Assembly (NCBI GenBank): GCA_036874045.1
Contig: CM072339.1
Coordinates: forward strand, 317,501-381,500
DNA length: 64,000 nt
Direction of reading: 5' to 3'
DNA from: Cymodocea nodosa
Lineage: Eukaryota > Streptophyta > Magnoliopsida > Alismatales > Cymodoceaceae
A program made the translations under genes and the position numbers. The notes beneath the pieces are model-generated. The model was not told the DNA's origin, did no database searches, and was given only the letters and a program-made list of their open reading frames with translations. Below are positions 1 through 64,000 of the stretch, piece after piece (positions within the stretch are counted from its first letter, which is position 1; each line of letters begins with the position of its first letter).

Positions 1-195
1 TCCTTCATAGCAGCATCATATGTTAGAGGATCAATAGTTTCCTCCACCTCACTTGCAGCCTGCAAGACAAACAATCATATTGCTAAAACCATACTTCTGC
101 GAGTGTTAAGGAACCATTCTAGGTCTGTCTCTAGCAACACATCTCTCTTGTGATTCCTCCTCAGGTTGATCTGTATTTTCATCTGGGTCTAAATG

Positions 196-700
196 CTAAT
201 CTTTATCTGAAGCTGTTTGTTTTGGGACATTCTGTTGTGACAAGTTAAACTCCACCTGCTCAGGAGTGTTAGATTCTTCTGACACTATCGACAACTCTTC
301 ATTTTGTATCAAAGTGGCCTTATTAAAAGTGACATCACAATTGTGAATTACTTTTCTTGTCTCACTATCAAAGATTCTGTACCCTTTGACTCTCATACCA
401 TATCCAACAAAGATGCCCTTTCTGGCACGTGATTCTAACTTGCCATTATCTACATAATAGTATGTTGTACAACTAAAAATCTTTAATTTGGAGTAATTTG
501 CAATCTTATTTATCCACACTTCATAAGGTATCTTGTCACTTATACCACTAGAGGGAGATCTATTGACAAGATAAGATGTTATGTTAACAGCCTCAACCTA
601 AAATTTCTTCTCCAATCCGACATGAGAAAGCATGTACATTGCTTTCTCCAACAACGTGCGGTTCAAATGTTCTGCTACTCTATTTTATTGTGGAGTGCCT
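196..700 (-). pseudogene. copia pol: integrase C-terminal region
   Basis: The - strand open stretch from 519 encodes LKIFSCTTYYYVDNGKLESR and then GIFVGYGMRVKGYRIFD. The GIFVGY--KGYR motif is the conserved copia integrase C-terminal segment. It links to the reverse transcriptase start at bases 1-60. Confidence 0.8.
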
Positions 701-960
701 CTAACTGTGTAGTGTCTTGTAATACTCACTTCTTTACAAAAGTTATCAAACTCATGAGAGCAAAATTCCAAACCATTGTCAGTTCTTAAATATTTCACCT
801 TCCTGTCAACTTGATTTTCAACTTGAATCTTCCACTATTTAAAGCTCTTGAAAGCCTCACCTTTATGTTTTAAAATGAAAACTCATGTCATACGTGAATA
901 GTCATCTACTATAGAAAGGAAATATCTGGAACCTGCAAGGGAGGGTTGTTGAGAAGGTCC

Positions 961-1480
961 CTAACAATCTACGTAGACATAATTTAATGTCCTTTGAGTG
1001 GTATGCTCTGCTGTTCCAAACTGCACACATTTTTGCTTTCCATAGATGCAATGTTTGCACAATTCTATATCAATGAATTTGTGCACATTCAGTCTGCCCA
1101 AATTGCTGAATTTTTGCATTTCTCTCTGCCCCAAATGACCCATTCTTGAGTGCCAAATTGTAGAAGTGGTTTGCTGATTACTCATAGCTACGACAACATC
1201 TCCTACAACTGGAGAACCTTACAGAATGTATAGAGGCTCATTTTTGACTCCTTTCATCACTACCAATGAGCCTTTTGAGACCAACAGTTTGCCTCCTCCT
1301 CCTGAATACTTGAAACCCTTGGAATCAAGTGCCATCAAGGATATCAAGCTTTTGCCCAGCTTAGGCACATGCCATACATCTTCAAGGATTCTCACCGTGT
1401 CATCATGCATCTTGAATCTAATTGTACCAATGCCAGTTCTTAGACAAACATCATCATTGCTAATCTAACTTGTCCTCCAT
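961..1480 (-). pseudogene. copia pol: protease tail, pre-integrase and integrase start
   Basis: 1219-1410 encodes LEDVWHVPKLGKSLISL, the strand following copia protease. 961-1185 encodes IWHSRMGHLGQREMQ then CKHCIYGKQ, the gag-pre-integrase zinc-binding H-H-C-C pattern. A stop separates the two frames. The integrase core follows to the left in broken form. Confidence 0.8.
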
Positions 1481-1769
1481 TAACAGTCTGATAAGTGTAG
1501 AAATACTTCCTATTGGGAGTCATATGATGAGATGCTTTAGAGTCTAAGATCTAATGTTGATTTGTATATGCACTACAGCAAACAGTCAAAGAGAAGTCAC
1601 CTTCAGACGTTGAATCTTCTTTTTTAGCTAGTGACGCACTTCCTTTGGATTTCAATTTAGGACAATTTACTTTTTAGTGTTCCTTTTCTTTGCAATAGTT
1701 GCAAGTATCCTTGGAGTACTTGCCTTTTGATTTACTCCTTCCTTTATGTTTGTTATTACTGTTTTGTTT

Positions 1770-2042
1770 CTATTGATATCTCCTACTATCTCCATGATGC
1801 GTAGTCAACCTAGATGCATTTGCATCATTGCTCCCATGTGTAACCATGTGCCTAAGTTCTCTTGAGTGAAGGCTGAACCTCACTTCCTTTAATGTGATTA
1901 TGTCTCTGCCAACTACAAAAGACTGCACAAAATTTTCAAATGATAGTAGAAGTGAAATAAACAAAATGAGAACGGCATCCCCATCTTCAACAGTCACACC
2001 AATATTGCGTAGTTCCATAAGAATAGTGTTTAATTGATCCAA
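1770..2042 (-). pseudogene. copia gag, C-terminal part
   Basis: Continues gag with HLDQLNTILMELRNIGV and VEDGDAVLILFISLL, which correspond to the conserved L-IGV-IEDED-A-LLLSLP pattern of Tnt1-type Gag. Downstream (about 1690-1760) the zinc-knuckle and protease region is too broken to follow in one frame. Confidence 0.8.
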
Positions 2043-2045
2043 ATG

Positions 2046-2400
2046 TTACTTCAATAGTGTACTTTCCTTTATTTTTAAAGAAAACAACATTTGCTTGAGC
2101 AATAATTTATTGGTAAGGGATTTTGTCATGTACAATGTCTTTAACTTGTTCCACAACCCAAAAGCTGTGGTCTCATCAGCAACTTCAATAATAACTTCAT
2201 CAGATAGACATAGCAAAATAGTGGAGTGAGTCTTCTCTTCTTGTTGTTCATACTCTACAGATTTTTTGTCCATAGTCGACTCCTTATTTAAGGGAGTCCA
2301 AATGCCCTATTGCTTCAACAAAGTCCTCATTTTTATTTGCCAAAGGCTGAAACTATTTTTGCCATTAAACTTTTCCACTTTCAAAGCTGGTGTTGACATC
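2046..2400 (-). pseudogene. copia gag, N-terminal part
   Basis: The likely gag start is the ATG near 2398-2400 on the - strand (MSTPALKVEKFNGKN). It continues into LWNKLKTLYMTKSLTNKLL (about 2150-2090). A frame break near 2280 separates the first part from the second, which runs on into 1770-2042. This is the Tnt1-type Gag core that assembles the virus-like particle. Confidence 0.8.
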
Positions 2401-2430
2401 AGAAAAAATGTGTAAATTCCTGTACGAAAT

Positions 2431-2994
2431 TCACTGTTTACCTTCAAACAGACCGAATATCCCAATTGAGTGTACTGACGAACCTCTTTTGCAGACTAAT
2501 GAGCATGCACAGATAGTTGTGTGAAGTCGGACGAGTGGACAGACCATAGTGGACAACGTGTGAAGAGGATCACGCGGTGTGGTAGACGCATGAGAGAACA
2601 GATGCGCGAGAGAGTAGACGTGCGGTCGATAGTCGCTGGCAGACGTGTTAACGGCATGCGGAAGTTGTGTGCGCAGGCAGATGCGCACGCGATCGACGAG
2701 AGCTATGCGGAAGTAGATGCGTGAGCGAATGAACACGGACGCACGCACGCAAACAGACATGTAGATGAAGACTTCCAGATAGACGCAGAAGTTGCACAGA
2801 CGGATGCGCAGAAGGCGTGCATAGGGACGAAACTCTCCGGGAACACACGCGGACAGATGCTGTGACGAACACGCGCAGGCAAATGCACGCTCGAGGCTTG
2901 TTTCGACGGCTGCTAATCTTCCGACGGATTTCTCCCAAAAACAATCTTCTTTTTCTCTTCCAAAGCCCTTAAGATGATCCTGAAAGGAACCCTA
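2431..2994 (-). other. CpG-rich untranslated leader of the antisense copia
   Basis: Lies between the primer site and gag. I count about 45 CpG dinucleotides in 2521-2940, in a window where CpG is otherwise scarce. GACG and GCGCA-like words recur. The open frames here on both strands are a by-product of this composition; none resembles a known protein. Confidence 0.7.
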
Positions 2995-3007
2995 GGCTCT
3001 GATACCA
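2995..3007 (-). other. Primer-binding site (initiator Met tRNA)
   Basis: The - strand reads TGGTATCAGAGCC, complementary to the 3' end of plant initiator methionine tRNA. This is the hallmark minus-strand priming site of copia elements and lies two bases inside the LTR. Confidence 0.9.
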
Positions 3008-3009
3008 AT

Positions 3010-3248
3010 TGTTACGTTAAAGAAGAGGAAGAAGAGATGGAGAAACAAACACATAAAGCTAAATTTACGTGGTTCCCCAACTTAGGTATGTCCATGGATG
3101 GAGAGAGTTCGAGTTCTTTATTTCAAATGGAGTACAAAAGGATCAACATCCAAATGGTTGCCCTAGGTCTATGCTTAAATAGCATGGACAATACAATTGG
3201 TCAAATGACCAAAATACCCTTACACTAATTCAAATCAGATATTCAACA
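3010..3248 (-). repeat. 5' LTR of the antisense copia element
   Basis: On the - strand this begins TGTTGAATAT and ends GTAACA (TG...CA), followed two bases later by the primer site. 239 bases. Boundaries rest on the primer site at one end and the terminal TGTT/AACA pair at the other. The partner LTR is outside the window, so the outer limit could be off by a few bases. Confidence 0.7.
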
Positions 3249-3299
3249 AAGTTAAAAAATAAATTTATTAGAAATAAAATAGGAGTTGCATTTTTTAAA

Positions 3300-3580
3300 G
3301 ATAAGATAAGAAAAAATTAGCTTAAATGTTTTGGTTATATCCTTACAGGGTCAAAAGATGTGCTAGTTAAAAGAGAAAAATTAATTAGTGCAGAAAAAAT
3401 TAAAAGAAGTAGAAGAAGACCTAAAACTACTTAGTTAGGAATTGTTTGAAAAAAATTAAATTTATGTAATTTAATTAAAGATTTTCCTATAAATAAAAAT
3501 ATATAAAAGAAAATAATTTATGTGGCCAACCTCACGTAGTGGGATTATGCCTTTGACTGTTGTACTCAGATAATGGAGGT
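3300..3580 (+). mobile_element. RTE-type LINE 3' end fragment
   Basis: On the + strand a broken frame reads KRSRRRPKTT ... IVKKLNL-like and ends with a VA-LT-like stretch at 3520-3545. This matches the C-terminus of plant RTE ORF2 (GRGRPKKT ... then HVADPT). The opposite-strand copy at 7520-7745 aligns over about 200 bases. Only the 3' end is present, as usual for RTE insertions. Lineage is from memory of the family pattern. Confidence 0.6.
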
Positions 3581-6500
3581 GTGCTGTTATTGAGTTGTGC
3601 TGTGTCAGTTCAATGCATAGAATTTTACTTGTCTTCATGGATCAGACACAAATTATTTCAAGATAGGAGTGCATGGATGGAATCGATCTAGTGGGCTTGA
3701 GTTCTACACCTTATAAAACAGCACGAGAGTAGTCTATCTACCTTGAAGTGTATGTATTACATGAGTGTGATTTTAAATTACAGAAATTTATAAGTTATAA
3801 TCTGATCTGGGTCCGTTTACAATCTGATTAAACACAACAAGGCATTTAACACCTAATTTTGACATGACATGCCTTGAATTTTTTTTTGACAGATCATGCA
3901 TAGAATATAATTGAAAAGAAAAGAAGGTTGCAAACTGTGGAATCTAAGAGAGTGAGCAAAAGAAAAGGCAAAAAGAAAACAAATATTTAGGCTAGGGAAC
4001 AAAGAGGAAGAAACCAATTTACGTTGTCTCTGTTGCTGATGTTCATCAAGCAGGCCACAATAATTGGTCTAGATCTTCTCTGATTGATGATACCTGAATC
4101 CTGAATCCTGAAGGATGAAAAAACCACATTGAAATCAAGGGAATGCAGGAAAAAGATTATCTAATCAATTTGGAATGAAGTGATCCAAAATGGAATAGTG
4201 ACCCTTAAAGGGAAGGTGAAACTATGTGAAAAATGCTACAATTCCTCTAGCATGTCATCCCACCAGATAGCACATGGAAGAAACATCTAAATCAATTGAC
4301 ACAAGCAGAAAAGGGAGTCCATAGATGCTGAAAGTCCAAGAGGGTAACACCAAAACATGCATTAAAATTTAAATGTCTGAAGAAGGGAGTGCCACTAAGG
4401 TAGAATATTAGGGTTGGTGCAGAACAGATGTGTGGTCAATATGATTTCCTCAATCTCTGAAAAGCACAAGTGGCTGATAAGATGAAAGCCATGCCTTTGA
4501 AGAGTCACTTTCATGTCCCAATTTTCAATTAGCCACCAAAAAGTAATGCTCCACTGCCACAAATGGTAATTTGAATAGACACAACCGCTATTTGAGAAAA
4601 AAATTTCTAGCAATCCAAGCAGAGAAACCACATCACCAAGGTCAAGAAACTCCTTATCATTGATATGCCTTTGAAATAAGATGTACTACATGATGCAATT
4701 CTCATCTCTTACAAAGCATTCTCATTTTATAGTATGCATCGTAGGAAGATGATGTAATTATGGAAAAGAAAGTTTGAGACGCAAGGTGTTAAACCAAAGA
4801 TAATTTCAGAAACTAATAACCTTAGCCAACCATCAAAGAAATGACATGTGTCATTGTTGCCTTAGAATCAAGAATACTTTCTCAAATGGAGAAACATTGG
4901 CTATGCAGGTACCAACAATCCTAAGAGAGAACTGGAATACATTTCTCCATGATTACATGCTTCCCATGTAAAATCATTGTGGTCAAACTTTAGGAACCAC
5001 AATCACCAGCAGAAGGTAGCAAATCCATGTCTCTAAAACAACAAGATTGAATGTCCAAGATTTTTCAAACCAAGACCAACTTCTTTGATTCATGAGTTTG
5101 ACAAATCTGTCTTGGCAACTATATGGAATCCTCATCCACTAGAATAATATCTATCATTCTCTAAGAAGTTACGTTCTATGCACTTAAGAGAACAGCTGAC
5201 CGAAACTTTTTCTTTTCTTACTCTCAAGCACAAGAGAGTGCCTCAAAAGGATACAAAGAAGACTTGGTTCCTTAAAGACGACCATTTGTTCAATTTTATA
5301 ATTCCTGACCTACTTATATTGGTCAATGTTGGTTTTGTGTTGGGATTCAGTCCGATGAAAAATTGACATGTATTGGACTTCAATGGAAATATTAGTGGAA
5401 GCTTGTGAAAGATCATAGACTTCGAAAAGATCAAAAATTACGAATTTGGCTATGAAATTTTAGGACAAGTTAATTTATCAATCAAACATGTTTAGAAATA
5501 ATTAAAATTAAATTTATGACATTATAAATATGACATACCTTGAAACTAATGTGTCAAAGACTTATAGTACAATAATGTCAAGGTTAGACATCATATTGGA
5601 AATGTAGAAGATGGAAATTCTGTTGAAAAGCAGAAAATAAAATTTCCTCATTCTACAAGATTTAGGTTAGATCCATATAATACACAATTTATGTCATTTA
5701 ACTTAAATTTCATCAAAATTTTGGAAAGTAGTTTAAAATGAGTAAAAGAAATTAGTTCTGCAGTTTGTGCAATTGTTGTAAAAGCACATGTTGGTAGACA
5801 AAAGCCAACATTTTGCCGGCATGCCTTGATACCAAGTGATTCTTTCATAATGTCAATTAACAAAACACAATATGTTGTCATTTCACTGACATGGACACCA
5901 ACAAATGTACAAAAAGGACATCCTACAGATGTTGTGTTGGTGAGATGAAAAACCAATATGTGTTAGTGATATCTTACTAGCATGTGTTGTTGTTGGACAC
6001 CATGACCTTGCCTATTGGCATGCTTGACTTGACACAAGAGGATGAATTGAAGGAAAGAAATACGGAGGAAGTGAATGGGTCAATTTGACAAGATTGAGAT
6101 CAAAGTCAAACAACTTGGAACCATGCTATGGGTGGCCTTCTCTACATTGGTCAAGTCTTGGTTGAAAGGGTCTGACATTGATCAAGTCTGTCAATATGGG
6201 ATGCAAATCAAAGTATCTAAATCTGGAAAGTGGAAAGTAAAACCCCAAGACATGTGACCGGAAGTAATTTTGTCAACCCAACAAGGAAGTGACAGTAGAG
6301 ACAAGACCAGTGGGTTATGGCAACGCCCCCACAGAAGGCTTATGAAAATAGACATCAATACTGAAATCAGCTCAACGCAAAGGCATTGCCTTTGATCTGA
6401 TGAAGATAAGCCTCACAAAAAAGAGAAATATAACATATTGTTGTAGCCTAAAGGTGGCCAAGCACCATTGAAAGGCAAGAGTGCTAGAAAAGACTAACAA

Positions 6501-6900
6501 GTTGCACAGGAGATAGCTAATAACCATGACAACTAGTGCAAACAAGAGTTAGGGGATCACTTTGTTGAAGGTCATATTTACAGTCAAAATTTTTCCTGCA
6601 GTCACTGGCATGGACAGAGTGTAGCAGAACTGATATTCTATATTCTGATTATGAGGCGACATCTGGAAACTTATTTCACAGAAATTTAATGATGCATGTG
6701 TATCTACCTCTACATTGCGTGGTACTTTTTTTTGAGTAAATACATTGTGTGATACTTGTTGCTTCCATGATAAATCATGTTGACACCAAAATTTCATTTT
6801 ATTCCAAACAATATAATGTCGTGCATCTGCTATCTACTCATTAATGAATTAAACAATTTTGGTTCCATTTCAATGAACTGAATGTTTGACCCTTGGATAG
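3581..6900. other. Upstream intron remainder: one weak LINE remnant, otherwise nothing recognised
   Basis: At about 3900-4650 the - strand contains an EIEEI---THLFC stretch (near 4410-4480) like the zinc-binding tail after L1 reverse transcriptase, but it is too short for a firm call. 4650-6900 is AT-rich non-coding sequence with only chance open frames. No ECA3 exon upstream of 6901 was found. Confidence 0.4.
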
Positions 6901-62753
<55,853 letters not shown>

Positions 62754-64000
62754 GTATTATTTCATGCTCTCAACTTTGCTTCTGTTTTCTTGCCTTCTTT
62801 TAGGCTAGAGAAAAGATTTGTCATCCATATTGCTGGGCATACAATTGATGACTTGTCAGTGTACACTATAGCATATTTGCTTTCTCCTTTCTAGTCGCAA
62901 GATATGGATTGCAAGAGCTCATCAAATATGAACATATGATTATTTTGTATGTGGCCTTACACTAATGATATGTGAATACTGAACTTCAGCTTGTCCATTA
63001 ATTTATAAAAGCACCAATGACCTAAGAATATGGTGTTGCATTCATCTAAAAGAGGCTATAATTGTAAACTCTTGCCATGTCTTACCAATATAGTTAAACC
63101 AACCACAGTACACTATATTTTTAGAAGTATTTGCCCTTTTTAAATCATCACATATCACTTAATTATATGAAACTGAAATTGACAATAAGATTTAAAAATA
63201 CCAATAATTTAATGATGCAGCATTTTTTCTATTGTTAAAATTAATATTATACTATTTTCCATGTGATATTAAATTTCAAGGAAATTGGTATTCATGCTGG
63301 GATTTCTGTTTGTACATTTGTGATGGAAAATCTCATAACAAGTCTAGCTAACTTTAAATAACTGAGTTGGCTAAGACTCTTTTGACATATTTTCCACTAA
63401 AGTTCAATTCTTAATGTTTAAATCTTCTTACCAGTTTCAAAAGAAAACATGTAACACATCTGCAAATTATTAAGCTTACCTGATTTAGGAAAGTTTCAAG
63501 TTTTCTATAAAATCTATCAAGTGATTACTTGCTTACATTAGAATTGTCCCATAATGATTCTTTTTAATGAGACAGATTTGAGCAATTCAAAAGCGGTGTA
63601 ATTTAGGGTATACTTCATGAAAAAGCAAAGAAACCCAGGGTATATATGACAAAAAAGGTTTACAACCGATTCAAACTTTTATTCAAATTATTTGGACCTG
63701 AACTAGAAAACAAGTATAGTTATCAAATAACAAGTGGACATGGATAAAATGCTAAACAGAATCATAACATGAACTCTCCAAAACTGGACTGGATGATTGA
63801 CTTGTTGAGTTCTCTATACAGAAGTACAGAAGCACAAAATCAAAGACGATAGGAGAATTTTAACATATGCATTGTATTCTGTGCTATGCAGGCAAGTAGG
63901 AAGGTTCTAGTTCCAGGTTCAGAAACTTTTTGCTGTTGCATTCTGAAGATTACAAGTTTAAAGTGTTGTATGTTGGTCCATGAATGGGGATTGACATGAA
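62754..64000. other. Intron after exon 23, no further exon found
   Basis: AT-rich intron sequence without coding signal. The next ECA3 exon (M7) must lie right of 64000. Confidence 0.5.

Larger units (their letters stand above)
1..3248 (-). mobile_element. Ty1/copia retrotransposon, Tork/Tnt1-like, truncated by window edge
   Basis: Antisense to ECA3. Read on the - strand from the right: LTR 3010-3248, primer site 2995-3007, CpG-rich leader, gag from about 2400, protease, integrase, and the start of reverse transcriptase at the left edge (a DPLTYDAAMK-like stretch in bases 1-60). The gag pattern KSLTNKLLLKQ and IGVTVEDGDAV is typical of the Tnt1/Tork lineage. Many stops and frame breaks show it is dead. 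The 3' part and second LTR lie left of the window, so its target duplication cannot be read. Confidence 0.88.

Noticed and set aside
2431..2944. Arg/Cys-rich open frames on both strands
   Set aside because: They overlap each other in a CpG-rich copia leader and show no protein family; composition explains them.
5648..5956. 102-codon open frame on the - strand
   Set aside because: No recognised motif, no neighbouring exon, AT-rich intron; most likely chance.
3249..6900. ECA3 first exon(s) expected upstream of 6901
   Set aside because: No match to the conserved LYGRNVLPEEK-type segment was found, so they are placed outside the window.

Overview
The window is plant nuclear DNA. It is AT-rich, with one spliced gene on the + strand whose exons lie far apart in introns packed with plant retrotransposons (Ty1/copia with initiator-Met tRNA primer sites, L1-type and RTE-type LINEs). 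The long introns fit a flowering plant with a repeat-rich genome. The species cannot be named from the sequence alone.

The only gene that looks functional is an ER/Golgi-type P2A calcium ATPase of the ECA3 kind. I placed 23 consecutive coding exons between 6901 and 62753. All have GT-AG borders, all join in phase, and together they give 2303 coding bases (767 complete codons) without a stop. They cover M1-M6, the actuator domain (TGES), the phosphorylation site (DKTGT), the nucleotide-binding domain (KGAPE) and the hinge (TGDGVND). The first ~46 residues lie left of the window and the last ~185, including M7-M10, lie right of it. Residue numbers in the entries count complete codons from Thr-1 at 6903.

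Layout: 1-3248, antisense Tork/Tnt1-like copia cut by the left edge, with an unusually CpG-rich leader. 3249-6900, upstream intron with an RTE tail and a weak LINE remnant. 6901-16915, exons 1-6, with LINE and RTE remnants, a SINE-like head, a broken unknown frame and a satellite-like array. 16916-27790, intron holding a copia nested inside another copia. 27791-34761, exons 7-15. 34762-44147, intron with RTE tails, a LINE fragment and a third copia (37996-42720). 44148-51215, exons 16-20, with a 103-nt pyrimidine tract, a ruined copia and a LINE fragment. 51216-60734, intron with an antisense L1 LINE that was itself hit by an element leaving a 1.65-kb solo LTR. 60735-62753, exons 21-23. 62754-64000, intron.

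Exonic sequence is under 4% of the window. Every retroelement carries disabling mutations. I found no prokaryotic features, no CRISPR array, no convincing functional RNA gene, and no evidence for a new biological system. The unusual signals are structural: nested insertions with readable target duplications, a perfect 30-bp palindrome in one LTR, CpG-rich leaders, an LTR with an array of G-box cores, and several loops of repeat sequence inside introns.
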